Below are positions 52,889 to 61,374 of a stretch of 64,000 nucleotides of DNA, in pieces. Below the pieces are notes generated by a model. It saw nothing but the letters and a program-made list of their open reading frames with translations. It did not search any database and was not told the origin of the DNA. Source of the DNA: Streptomyces sp. NA02950. Lineage in GTDB: Bacteria > Actinomycetota > Actinomycetes > Streptomycetales > Streptomycetaceae. A program made the position numbers and the translations under genes. The stretch is from the NCBI RefSeq assembly GCF_013364155.1, contig NZ_CP054916.1:9206001-9270000 (forward strand), written 5' to 3'. Each line of letters opens with the position of its first letter. The first letter of the stretch is position 1.

Positions 52889-53337
52889 TGCGCGGTCGGG
52901 CCGGACCACGGTCCTGACACGGAAGGTTGCCGGGAGAGACGCCGCCGGGGGGCGCCTGGAGCCGCCGCCCCAGAACCCCTTGGGACGGTTCCATGCCTCT
53001 GTCCTGCCGGGTTTTGGTGAAAGTCTGGTCGATCATGGCCAGGGGGCAGGTGGTTTGGGACCCGCTGCACGCCGAGCCGGCCACCGGAGGTCGCTCAATG
53101 CTTGGGCCGGCCTATGCATCGGCACGTAGACGACTGCCGATCAGTCCGCTCACGCAAGCCCGGTAGGCGCACCATCGAGCGCTGAGGCCGGACCAAGTGA
53201 CTGGCAAAACGTTGGCGCCACTTCCAGCAGGGTGTCGTTGGCCTGCTCACGCCGTCCCGTAGCTCGCCCACAACGGTCTCCTGCAGAAGGCCCGGGTGCC
53301 GTCGCAGCAAGTGTCGAGGGGAAGCGTTGACCCAGGC
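52889..53337. other. mostly gene-free stretch with the aminotransferase remnant
   Basis: Apart from the degenerate 3'-end copy at 53148-53247, I see no gene here. Confidence 0.45.
53148..53247 (-). pseudogene. degenerate copy of the 3' end of a HisC-like aminotransferase gene
   Basis: The 100 bases match, with many substitutions (about three quarters of positions identical by eye), the last 100 bases of the intact aminotransferase gene at 53336-53435. Examples of shared stretches are CCGGACCAAGTGA and GCCACTTCCAGCAGG. It has lost its frame. It is either an old partial duplication or the remnant of a paralogue. Confidence 0.6.
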
Positions 53338-54465
53338 TCACGCAAGACCGGCAGGTGCACCATCGGGGGATGGGCCCGGACCAAGTGATGTGCTGAACCG
53401 TGCTGCCACTTCCAGCAGGATGTCGTTGGCGGGAGGTTCGCCGATGGTTGCCCGTACGCCTTCGTCAGCGAATGATCGCACCACGACCCCGGAGCGTTCG
53501 CATGCGTGGGCGAAGGCCGCGGCGTGGTGGCCAAGGCGGAGCCAGACAAAGTTGCCCTGCGTTTCGGGCACTGGCCAGCCTTGGGCGATGAGCGCGGTCC
53601 GTACTCGGGCGCGTTCGCTGACGAGCGCGTCTACTCGTGCCAGAAGCTCCTGGGAGGCCTGTAGCGATGCGATGGCGGCCTGCTGTGCGACCTGGCTGAC
53701 TCCGAAAGGAACGGCGGTCTGCCTCAGAGCTGCTGCGACGGGTGTGTGAGCCACTGCGAAGCCGACTCTCATTCCGGCCAGTCCATAGGCCTTCGAGAAG
53801 GTCCGCAGCACGGCGACATTGGGCCTGTCCCGATACATTCGGATGCCGTCGGGTGCATCGGTGTCGCGCACGAATTCGCGGTAGGCCTCGTCCAGGACGA
53901 CGAGTATGTCATCGGGGACGCGGTCGAGGAGCCGCTCCAGTCCTTCTTGGCGCACAATGGTCCCGGTCGGATTGTTGGGATTGCAGATGATGATGGCGCG
54001 AGTGCGGTCGGTGACTGCTCCGGCCATGGCGTCCAGGTCGTGGGTTTCGCCGTGGGTGAGGGGGATCTCGACAGGCACCGCTCCGTTGATCCGGGTGATG
54101 ATCGGGTATGCCTCGAAGGAGCGCCAGGCGTAGATGACTTCGTCGCCGGGATCCGCGACCGCCTGGATGAGCTGCTGGGCCACGCCGACCGATCCCGTTC
54201 CGGTGGCGATGTGCGCTTCCGGAACGGCGAGCTGCTTGGCGAGTTCGGCGACGAGTCCGGCGCAGGCCACGTCGGGATAGCGGTTGAGCGACGCAGCTGC
54301 GGCCGTCGCGGCCTCGAGCACGCCGGGCAGGGGCGGGTAGGGATTTTCGTTGGAGGACAGCTTGTACGTGGGTGCATCACTGCTGGCGGCGGGCTTACCG
54401 GCCCGGTAGGCGGGCACGGTGCGCAAGGCGGTGCGGAGTCTGGGGACCGGGATTGCGTTGGTCAT
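53338..54465 (-). CDS. HisC-like PLP aminotransferase (aromatic/histidinol-phosphate type)
   Basis: The 375-residue class I aminotransferase has [57 protein letters not shown] and the PLP lysine in [18 protein letters not shown]. The GVAQQL and [18 protein letters not shown] features match the group of Streptomyces enzymes annotated as aromatic or phenylalanine transaminases. Here it is in a catabolic operon rather than a his cluster. Its ATG overlaps the amidohydrolase stop (ATGA), so it is coupled. Substrate uncertain. Confidence 0.85.
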   Translation of the reverse strand: MTNAIPVPRLRTALRTVPAYRAGKPAASSDAPTYKLSSNENPYPPLPGVLEAATAAAASLNRYPDVACAGLVAELAKQLAVPEAHIATGTGSVGVAQQLIQAVADPGDEVIYAWRSFEAYPIITRINGAVPVEIPLTHGETHDLDAMAGAVTDRTRAIIICNPNNPTGTIVRQEGLERLLDRVPDDILVVLDEAYREFVRDTDAPDGIRMYRDRPNVAVLRTFSKAYGLAGMRVGFAVAHTPVAAALRQTAVPFGVSQVAQQAAIASLQASQELLARVDALVSERARVRTALIAQGWPVPETQGNFVWLRLGHHAAAFAHACERSGVVVRSFADEGVRATIGEPPANDILLEVAARFSTSLGPGPSPDGAPAGLA

Positions 54466-55694
54466 CGTGCGCTCTCTTCCAAAGCGGGGGTGCGCACCGG
54501 AACACCGGCTTTGAAGGTGGCTGCGATGCGCTCTTTGTACTCGTTGAAGTCGTAAGGGTCGCCCGTTATCAGGGTCAGGTCTGCCCGCCTGCGCTCAGTG
54601 ATGGATCCCCGCTCACCGTCCAGGCCGAGCAGCTGGGCGGCGGATGCGGTTGCCGCGTGAAGGACTCGGTGGGGCGCAAGCCCTGCTTGCTGCAGCAACG
54701 CCAGTTCGCGCACGTTGTCTCCGTGCGCCACCACACCGCTGTCGGTGCCCATGGCAATACGCACGCCCGCAGCGATGGCACGCCGGACGGACTGCCGGTG
54801 CACCTCTTGGAGCGTTCTGGCCTTGTCTTCCACCGCGGCCGGCATCCGCGCGCCCGCGTCGATCGCCTCGACGAGAGAAGTGGCCACCAGAAGCGTGGGG
54901 ACCAGCCAGGCCCGTTTGTCAAGCAGCAGTTCGATGCATTCGTCGTCGAGGAACACACCGTGCTCGATGGATCGCACGCCGGCCCGCAACGCGTTTTTGA
55001 TCCCCGCCGCCCCCTGCGCATGTGCCATGACCGACAGGCCGGCTGCAGCCGCCTCGGTCACGCACATGGACAGTTCCTCGGCGCTGAACTGCGGATGCCG
55101 GGGGTCGTCGCGAGGGGAGAGAACACCGCCTGTGGCACATACCTTGATCACGTCTGCGCCGGCGCGCACCAGTTCGCGCACGCGGCGGCGCATCTCCTCC
55201 GGGCCGTCGACGATCATCTCCGGACGGCCGGGGTGCGCCGCGAACAGGGGAAGGCAGTGACCGCCGACAAGCCAGCCGTCGGTGTGGCCGCCGGTCTGCC
55301 CCAGCATGCTCACGGCGATGTGCAGGTCGGGACCGGATATCAGGCCTTCGGCGGCGGCGCGCTTGACCCCTAGGTCGGCGCCTCCCGCATCCCGCACCGT
55401 GGTGATGCCGCAGTCCAGCGTCCGTTCCAGGTTCCGCTGCGCCGTGTAGAACTGGTAGGAGAAAGGCTCCTCCAGCCGCTCCAGTACATCGGTGCCGGAG
55501 AGCATGACATGGACATGAGCGTCGATGAGTCCGGGCAGCACAGTCAGGCCGGTGGCGTCGAAACCGGTGTCACCGTCGCCTTCGCCGACCGGCGTAACGT
55601 CGATGATCAGCCCGTCATCGATGACGATGTCGGCGGGGGACGGCGGTGACCCGGAGCCGTCGAAGACGGTACCCCCATGGATGACTGTGCGCAT
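54462..55694 (-). CDS. metal-dependent amidohydrolase (imidazolonepropionase/prolidase-like)
   Basis: The 410-residue amidohydrolase has the metal motif [13 protein letters not shown] (HxH), the bridging Lys in [11 protein letters not shown], His in VMAHAQG, His in SIEHGVFLD and Asp in [12 protein letters not shown]. This fits a binuclear zinc site. The subgroup contains prolidase-like and carboxypeptidase-like enzymes acting on aryl- or acyl-amino acids. Start ATG at 55694. It is followed by the aminotransferase, so it may release an amino acid that is then deaminated. Confidence 0.83.
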   Translation of the reverse strand: MRTVIHGGTVFDGSGSPPSPADIVIDDGLIIDVTPVGEGDGDTGFDATGLTVLPGLIDAHVHVMLSGTDVLERLEEPFSYQFYTAQRNLERTLDCGITTVRDAGGADLGVKRAAAEGLISGPDLHIAVSMLGQTGGHTDGWLVGGHCLPLFAAHPGRPEMIVDGPEEMRRRVRELVRAGADVIKVCATGGVLSPRDDPRHPQFSAEELSMCVTEAAAAGLSVMAHAQGAAGIKNALRAGVRSIEHGVFLDDECIELLLDKRAWLVPTLLVATSLVEAIDAGARMPAAVEDKARTLQEVHRQSVRRAIAAGVRIAMGTDSGVVAHGDNVRELALLQQAGLAPHRVLHAATASAAQLLGLDGERGSITERRRADLTLITGDPYDFNEYKERIAATFKAGVPVRTPALEESAR

Positions 55695-55722
55695 GTATAC
55701 GGCCTTTCGGTAGGTGGAGAGC

Positions 55723-56697
55723 TCAGGCGTCCGGGGCCTGGAGTGGGGCCGGGGCCAGGCGACTCCACGCCATGCCCAGGTGATCAGCCAGCGCTTGAGC
55801 GGTGGCTACGTACTCGTCGCTGATAGCCGTGGGCTGGTCCAGGTAGAGCGACAGAACACCCACCACTCGCTCGCCCGACAGCATCGGCAGGGTCAGGAAG
55901 GTGACATACCCTTCGGCGCGCACCAGGTCATGGGCCCAGGACATGAGACGGCCGGTGCGGGCGTCGGCTACGAGCACGTGCTGGCGAGTCTCGATGACCT
56001 TCTGGACGACGGGCAGACCACGGTGTTCCCGGGCACGGCTGATCGTGGACTGCACGTAGGCCTGGGACAAGCCGCGAGCGCGGGTGCACTGTAGTTCCTT
56101 GCCGGACGGGTCGAGGATGGAAGCGAGCGCGCGGTCGGCAGCCAGGCCCTCGGTTGCCAGACGGCAGGCTTCGTCGAGGAGCTCCTCGGCACTGGCAAAG
56201 GCGGGGCGCCGCAAGAGGAAGGAGGTGATCTCCTCCGTGGCGATGGCAGGAGTCTCTGCTGCGGCTGTGTCATGCCCTTGGGCCGGGACCTCGGAGATGA
56301 GGTGGCACGACTGGGCGGTCCGAACGTCGGGGTTTCCTTCTACCTCCCGCACGAAGAATTCCAGCGCAGTCGCATCGTCGGGGAACGAGGCCAGAACCGT
56401 TAGGTCGTAGGCGCCGGTGGACAGGTGCACGCTGTCGACGTCGCTCTTGCGGGCAAGCGTCCGGGCCACGTCGAATCGGTGTCCTGGTTCGGCATGCACG
56501 AGGTAGAGCATGCGGCTGGGGCGGTCGTTCTCCGCGACCACCACTTTGAGCCGCACTGCCTTACTGTTGAGCAGCCGGGCGATTCTTGTGCGAACGGTCT
56601 TTTCCGAAACGCCGAGCTCGCGTGCGAGAGCTACGTTGCTCATCCGAGCGTCCTGCTCGAGGAGGCGCACGATCTCACGGTCGATGTTGTCCAACAT
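55723..56697 (-). CDS. AsnC/Lrp-type regulator fused to a GAF domain
   Basis: The 324-residue protein has an N-terminal AsnC helix-turn-helix (LDNIDREIVRLLEQDARMSNVALARELGVSEKTVRTRIARLL), a RAM ligand domain (RTLARKSDVDSVHLSTGAYDLTVLASFPD) and a C-terminal GAF domain (ELLDEACRLATEGLAADRALASILD ... FLTLPMLSGERVVGVLSLYLDQP). Normal Lrp/AsnC proteins are about 150 residues, so the GAF fusion doubles the length and adds a second sensor. It is divergent from the MBL-FAH-APC operon. The intervening DNA carries four copies of an 11-bp palindrome, its likely binding sites. Confidence 0.88.
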   Translation of the reverse strand: MLDNIDREIVRLLEQDARMSNVALARELGVSEKTVRTRIARLLNSKAVRLKVVVAENDRPSRMLYLVHAEPGHRFDVARTLARKSDVDSVHLSTGAYDLTVLASFPDDATALEFFVREVEGNPDVRTAQSCHLISEVPAQGHDTAAAETPAIATEEITSFLLRRPAFASAEELLDEACRLATEGLAADRALASILDPSGKELQCTRARGLSQAYVQSTISRAREHRGLPVVQKVIETRQHVLVADARTGRLMSWAHDLVRAEGYVTFLTLPMLSGERVVGVLSLYLDQPTAISDEYVATAQALADHLGMAWSRLAPAPLQAPDA

Positions 56698-56719
56698 GAT
56701 GTGAGCTTACCTCCTTCCG

Positions 56720-56898
56720 CCGATTATCGGACATCCGTGATGAGTTGTTCCCTGATTTCGGATCGTAGGCGCCGATATCAGGAACGGCAAGCAGCAAGCA
56801 GTGGCAACTTTCCCGACACCTTCCCTTGACTCCGCCGTTAAGCGGACCTAGCGTCCGGGAGGGCGGACGAGATTCGGACAGTCCGCTCCGAAAATCGG
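56720..56898. promoter_or_regulatory. four phased 11-bp palindromes, probable AsnC-GAF operators
   Basis: CCGATTATCGG (56720-56730), CCTGATTTCGG (56751-56761), CCGATATCAGG (56772-56782) and CCGAAAATCGG (56888-56898) share an AT-centred palindrome with CC/GG ends. Centres are 31, 21 and 116 bases apart, close to 3, 2 and 11 helical turns, so all face the same side of the DNA. Confidence 0.7.
56826..56854 (+). promoter_or_regulatory. promoter of the MBL-FAH-APC-GNAT operon
   Basis: TTGACT (56826-56831), a 17-base spacer, then TAGCGT (56849-56854). This is a good housekeeping-type promoter 53 bases before the ATG, lying between the third and fourth candidate operators. Confidence 0.65.
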
Positions 56899-56906
56899 GA
56901 GATAGT

Positions 56907-57863
56907 ATGAGGCAAGGACCTTGCGGTCACGGTCGCCTGCACGAGCTTGGCAACGCCTGCTACGCCTGGGTGGCGCACGAAGCGGGATGGGGCTACAGCA
57001 ACGCCGGCCTCATCGTCGGGGAGTCCAGTTCGCTCCTGGTGGACACTCTGTTCGACCTGAACCTCACTGCTGCGATGCTGGCTGAGATGGCCTCTGTCAC
57101 CCGCGACAGCCCCATCAGCACGGTGGTCAACACCCACGCCAACGGCGATCACTACTTCGGCAATCAGTTGCTGGGCCATGCCGAGATCATTGCGTCGGTC
57201 AACGCGGCGGCTCACATGTCCCAGTCCGACGTGGAATCCCTGCGAGCCGACCTCCAGGCACCGGGCGTGCACGGCGACAACGTGCGCCGCTTGTTCGGCG
57301 GGTTCGACTTCGACGGCATCACCATCACCCCGCCGACGCGTACCTTCGAAGGTGAGATCAGGCTCGACATCGGCGGCGTTGAGGTTCACTGCATCACCGT
57401 CGGACCGGCGCACACCGACGGGGACATCATCGTGTACGTCCCCTCCGCGCGCACGGTCTACGCCGGTGACCTGCTGTTCATAGGCGCAACGCCGGTTGCC
57501 TGGGCCGGGCCGATCTCCGGCTGGGTCAAGGCATGCGACCGCATCCTCGACCTCGACGTCGAGACCGTCGTACCCGGGCACGGACCGGTAACCGACAAGG
57601 CAGGGGTCCAGGAGACCCAGGCTTATTTGGCCTACGTCGAACGCGCGGCAACGGAGTGCTTCAACCAGGGGCGACCCTTCGAGGAGGCGGTCGCCGGAAT
57701 CCCGCTGGGGCGCTTCGGTGTCTGGAGCGAGCCCGGACGGCTCGTACAGAACGTCGCCAACGTGTACCAGCACCTGGACCCTGCGTTCCCCCGCCTGTCC
57801 CACATCGACGTCATGAAACGTATGGGCGACTTCGAAGCGGACTTCGTACCCGAGGAGTCCTGA
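56907..57863 (+). CDS. MBL-fold metallo-hydrolase with a variant metal motif
   Basis: The 318-residue beta-lactamase-fold protein reads VVNTHANGDHYFGNQLL where most members have HxHxDH. The second His is Asn (HANGDH), a variant known in a subset of the superfamily. Further ligand regions are VGPAHTDGDIIVYVPSARTVYAGDLLF and VVPGHGPVTDK. The C-terminal 60 residues form a helical extension. Start ATG at 56907 after CGGGAGA. It is followed after 4 bases by an FAH-family gene. It probably hydrolyses a ring or ester in the same pathway. Substrate unknown. Confidence 0.82.
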   Translation: MRQGPCGHGRLHELGNACYAWVAHEAGWGYSNAGLIVGESSSLLVDTLFDLNLTAAMLAEMASVTRDSPISTVVNTHANGDHYFGNQLLGHAEIIASVNAAAHMSQSDVESLRADLQAPGVHGDNVRRLFGGFDFDGITITPPTRTFEGEIRLDIGGVEVHCITVGPAHTDGDIIVYVPSARTVYAGDLLFIGATPVAWAGPISGWVKACDRILDLDVETVVPGHGPVTDKAGVQETQAYLAYVERAATECFNQGRPFEEAVAGIPLGRFGVWSEPGRLVQNVANVYQHLDPAFPRLSHIDVMKRMGDFEADFVPEES

Positions 57864-57867
57864 GGCG

Positions 57868-58866
57868 ATGCGCTGGGTGACCTACCACTTTCCCTCCACA
57901 GGCCCCCGGGCGGGCCTCCTGATCGGCGACCGTGTCCACCTCCTGCCCGATACCGCCAGTGTCGTAGAACTCCTGGGCGACGACGGAGAGCGGCTGCACG
58001 CAGCTGCCGAGCGTGCGACGGCCGACCCAGCCGACGTTGTCCCCTTCACCCGGGACCGCATCGGCCCCCCGCTGCGACCTCCCTCGATCCGTGAAAGCGT
58101 CGGATTCCTGCAGCATGTGCGCAACACCAGTCCCACAAGCACCATCAACGATAACTTCACCCAGTTTCCGCCGTTCTACTTCTCCAACCCCGCGGCCGTC
58201 ACTGGCCCCTACACCGACATCGCCGTCTTCCCTGGCAGTCACCAGTTCGACTACGAGCTGGAGGTCGGGGCGATCATCGGACGCCCGGCAAGCGACGTCC
58301 GTCCAGAGGACGCCTATCGCCACATCGCCGGCTACGTCCTCTTCTGCGACTGGAGCGCCCGCGATCTCCAGCTGCGCGAAATGGGCCTGGGACTGGGACC
58401 GGCCAAGGGCAAAGACGGCGCCAACACGCTGGGGCCGTACTTCGTGACTCCCGACGAACTCGAACCATGGCGCTCAGGCGACTCCTACCGTCTGGAGATG
58501 ACCGCCGGCGTCAACGGTGAGCGCACAAGCCACGGCTGGCTCGACAGCATGGACTGGACGTTCGGCGACATGATCGCGTACGCGTCACGCGGAACGACCT
58601 TGTACCCGGGCGAGATGATCGGTTCCGGCACCGTCCCCTCAGGGTGCCTCCTGGAGTCCTACATCCAGCACCCCGACACCTTCCGAGGCTGGCTCAAGCC
58701 CGGAGACGTGGTCTCCCTCGACGTCCAGGTGCTGGGCGCCACCAGCCAGACGATCCTTCCGGGCCGCAGCCCCCACCCTCTTCGGACCGTTGGCCGGCCC
58801 GAACCCGCATGGAACCCACACGCCAGGAAAAGTGCCGCGGCCGCGCAGCACGGTCAAGACAGTTGA
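57868..58866 (+). CDS. fumarylacetoacetate-hydrolase-family protein 2
   Basis: The 332-residue FAH-domain protein has VGFLQHVRNTSPTSTI in the N-terminal part, then HQFDYELEVGAIIGRPASDVRPEDAYRHIAGYVLFCDWSARDLQLRE, GKDGANTLGPYFVTPDEL and LYPGEMIGSGTVPSGCLLE. The metal-binding acidic residues (ELE and the Asp of CDWSARD) are present. It belongs to a different branch from the protein at 42268. It is probably a C-C hydrolase acting on a diketo acid. It is coupled closely to the MBL gene and followed by a permease. Confidence 0.85.
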   Translation: MRWVTYHFPSTGPRAGLLIGDRVHLLPDTASVVELLGDDGERLHAAAERATADPADVVPFTRDRIGPPLRPPSIRESVGFLQHVRNTSPTSTINDNFTQFPPFYFSNPAAVTGPYTDIAVFPGSHQFDYELEVGAIIGRPASDVRPEDAYRHIAGYVLFCDWSARDLQLREMGLGLGPAKGKDGANTLGPYFVTPDELEPWRSGDSYRLEMTAGVNGERTSHGWLDSMDWTFGDMIAYASRGTTLYPGEMIGSGTVPSGCLLESYIQHPDTFRGWLKPGDVVSLDVQVLGATSQTILPGRSPHPLRTVGRPEPAWNPHARKSAAAAQHGQDS

Positions 58867-58879
58867 GAAGGGCAATGCC

Positions 58880-60385
58880 ATGTCGGACCAACCTCCCCAC
58901 GCTCCCAGACACGGTCTGCGAAGAGGAGCCGTCGGCGTCATCCCTGTCGCCTTCGTCTCCCTCGCCACGATCGCACCGGCGGCAAGCCTGTTCGCCGGGA
59001 TGCTGCTGGTGGCCCCCTACGGCAAGGGCAGCACGCCGTTCGCCGTTGTCCTCAGCCTCGTGGCCTGCTTGATGGTGGCCACCAGCATCGGTCAGCTGGC
59101 ACGTCACCTGCCATCGGCCGGAGGCCTCTACACCTATAACGTCGCCGGCCTGGGTCGTGCGGCTGGCTTCCTGGTGGGATGGATCTACCTGCTGGCCTAC
59201 CTGCTGTTGCCCACCATCGCCGCGTTGATCTTCGGCTACGGACTCGGCGGCTATCTCCAGCACCGCTTCGGCCTTCCATCCTGGACCTGGCTGCCGATCG
59301 TGGTGGGCAGCACAGTACTTGCCGTCAGCCTCGCCTACCGCAGCATCCGGCAGTCCAGCCGGGTGGGCATCGTGCTCGGGTTGTTCGAGATCGTCGTCTT
59401 CGGCGCCATCGCCGTGACCATGATCTTCGAAGCGGGGTCCGCGAACACCGCATCCGTCTTCGTGCCGCATGACCTGGGAGTCCTCCCGGCGATGATCTTC
59501 ATCGTGCTGAACTTCATCGGTTTCGAGTCGTCGGTCGCCCTTGCCGAAGAAGCTGACCTGCCCCGTAAGACCATCCCCAAGGCAGTCATCGGATCCTGTC
59601 TCGTCGCGGGTGCCTTCTACATCCTGTGTTACTACGCGGCCACGGTGTACTTCGGCCCCAAGGCGTTCGGCGGCAGCACCTTCGCCGAGCTCGGCGGCGG
59701 TGATCCCTGGGGCGGCCTGACAGCACTCGTCTGGGGCGGCGCGGCCATCCTGTCCTCGCTGGCGGTCTGGAGCGGGCAGGCCGCCAACGTCAACGCCTCG
59801 ATCAACCCGCCCTCACGTGTGCTGTACGCCTTGGCGCGTGCCCGGCTCCTTCCGGGGCCTTTCGACCGAGTGCACCCGGTGCACCAGACCCCTTCTGTGG
59901 CGCTCCTCAGCCTCGGCGGCTTCTCCATCGTCCTGGGCATCGTGCTGCCCGTGGTGTTCGGATCACCGCTACTCGCCTTCGCGCTGCTGGGCACCGTTCT
60001 GACCCTGATGCTGATCCTCGTCTACATAGGAACCTGCGCCAGTTGCGCCGTGTACTACCTGCGCAAGCAGCGCGGCGAACTCCGTCCGCTCGTCCATGTG
60101 GTGTGCCCGCTGCTGGGCATCGCCATCCTCGTGCCGGTGTTCATCGCCGCTATGGGCATCGACTTCGCCGGCCTGGGCATCGCTCCACTGGCCTGGCCGC
60201 TCAACCTCGCCCCCTGGATTGTCGTGGCCTGGCTCGGCTGCGGAATCGGCTATTTTGTCTACCTGCGGCGTCGCCGGCCGGAGTCGATCGACGCGATCGG
60301 CACGGGCGGTGCGCCCGTGGGTGATGAAGGCCCGCGAATAGCCCCGGCCGCGGACGGTCTGGCAGAACAGGGACGCGCACTGTGA
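58880..60385 (+). CDS. APC-family amino-acid permease
   Basis: The 501-residue membrane protein has about 12 helices and APC marks: GVIPVAFVSLATIAPAASLFAG at helix 1, GQLARHLPSAGGLYTYNVAGLG, and FIVLNFIGFESSVALAEEADLPRKTIPKAVIGS at helix 6-7. It imports an amino acid or amine by ion symport. The ATG at 58880 follows GAGAAGGG. Its stop overlaps the GNAT gene start (GTGA). Together with the hydrolases it supports uptake and breakdown of one compound. Confidence 0.9.
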   Translation: MSDQPPHAPRHGLRRGAVGVIPVAFVSLATIAPAASLFAGMLLVAPYGKGSTPFAVVLSLVACLMVATSIGQLARHLPSAGGLYTYNVAGLGRAAGFLVGWIYLLAYLLLPTIAALIFGYGLGGYLQHRFGLPSWTWLPIVVGSTVLAVSLAYRSIRQSSRVGIVLGLFEIVVFGAIAVTMIFEAGSANTASVFVPHDLGVLPAMIFIVLNFIGFESSVALAEEADLPRKTIPKAVIGSCLVAGAFYILCYYAATVYFGPKAFGGSTFAELGGGDPWGGLTALVWGGAAILSSLAVWSGQAANVNASINPPSRVLYALARARLLPGPFDRVHPVHQTPSVALLSLGGFSIVLGIVLPVVFGSPLLAFALLGTVLTLMLILVYIGTCASCAVYYLRKQRGELRPLVHVVCPLLGIAILVPVFIAAMGIDFAGLGIAPLAWPLNLAPWIVVAWLGCGIGYFVYLRRRRPESIDAIGTGGAPVGDEGPRIAPAADGLAEQGRAL

Positions 60386-61299
60386 CGGTGACGATGATGC
60401 TCGAACCCGCCCTGGCGGAAGACCTGAGCGAGATCCATGCGTTGCTGTCCGCCGCGCGGGAGCGGGGCCAGTTCGATACGACCCCTTCCATGGAGCGGCT
60501 GGCTGCCGTGCTGGGTCAGCAAGCCGGCGACGCGCGTGTGGCTCGAGTCGCGGGGCGCATCGCAGGATTCGTCGCGGTGGGAGCCATGGGGTTGGTCGCA
60601 CCGCCGTCCACGCAGGCGGCTCTCCTGGACATCGTCACCGACGACGAACAGCTTCAGGCCCCCCTGGTCGATTGGGCCATCGCCACAGCCGAACGACTGC
60701 CCTCCTTCCGATCGCTGCGCACGCTGCGCGGCCGTGGCGTCGCCGGGCCGGCCCACTTCAGCAAGGTCCGGGAAATCTGGCGCATGGACTGCGACCTGAC
60801 CATGCCACGACCAACCCCCTCACGTGGGGACGTCGACGTCGTGGACTACAGCACGCGCACCATCACCGATGACGCGTGGGTGCAGGTGATCAACGAGTCG
60901 TTCGCTGAGCACTGGGGTGGCTATCTGCCCTGGACTCTGGAAAGGTGGCGGGAACGTCTCGCATCACGTGGTCCAGTGGGCCTCGAGCTGATGGCCCGTC
61001 AACACTCGGAGCCCGCCGGGGTCATCCTGGGCCACGTAAGTGAGCGTGACGACGGCCGGAGCAGCCCAGCCGGCTTCATCGAGGTGGTGGGCACACGCCC
61101 CTCCCATCGCCGTCGCGGCATCGCCGAGGTCCTTGTTCGCTCGGCCCTGGACCGCTTCTCCCAGCAAGGCCTGCACCGGGCGTTGCTGATGGTCGACGCA
61201 GGCAGCTCCACCCGTGCCGCTGAGGTGTACACGCGGTGCGGTTTCGAACGCACATTCCGCTACGCGGTCTGGGAAGTGCCCCTGCAACGGGCACGCTGA
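60382..61299 (+). CDS. GNAT-family acetyltransferase (double GNAT layout)
   Basis: The 305-residue protein has a degenerate N-terminal GNAT half and an intact C-terminal half with acetyl-CoA motif A (VVGTRPSHRRRGIAEVLVRSALDRF) and motif B (AAEVYTRCGFERTFRYAVWEV). The two-domain shape resembles mycothiol synthase, but the gene lies in a catabolic operon and similarity is only general. GTG start overlaps the permease stop. Acceptor unknown. Confidence 0.8.
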   Translation: MTVTMMLEPALAEDLSEIHALLSAARERGQFDTTPSMERLAAVLGQQAGDARVARVAGRIAGFVAVGAMGLVAPPSTQAALLDIVTDDEQLQAPLVDWAIATAERLPSFRSLRTLRGRGVAGPAHFSKVREIWRMDCDLTMPRPTPSRGDVDVVDYSTRTITDDAWVQVINESFAEHWGGYLPWTLERWRERLASRGPVGLELMARQHSEPAGVILGHVSERDDGRSSPAGFIEVVGTRPSHRRRGIAEVLVRSALDRFSQQGLHRALLMVDAGSSTRAAEVYTRCGFERTFRYAVWEVPLQRAR

Positions 61300-61324
61300 G
61301 CTTTGCCCTTTCACTGAATCCGCC

Positions 61325-61357
61325 AAGGTCCCCGCCGCTCAACGCGGCGGGGACCTT
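61325..61357 (+). terminator. terminator of the MBL-FAH-APC-GNAT operon
   Basis: AAGGTCCCCGCCG and CGGCGGGGACCTT form a perfect 13-bp stem with a 7-base loop, 25 bases after the GNAT stop. Confidence 0.8.
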
Positions 61358-61374
61358 CGTGATCGAAAGACATC

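Noticed and set aside
53338..54465. Histidine biosynthesis hisC
   Set aside because: No other his genes nearby; it is coupled to an amidohydrolase, so a catabolic or aromatic transaminase is more likely.
60382..61299. Mycothiol synthase (mshD)
   Set aside because: Only the double-GNAT shape is shared; the gene is coupled to a permease in a catabolic operon and no mshD-specific stretch was recognised.
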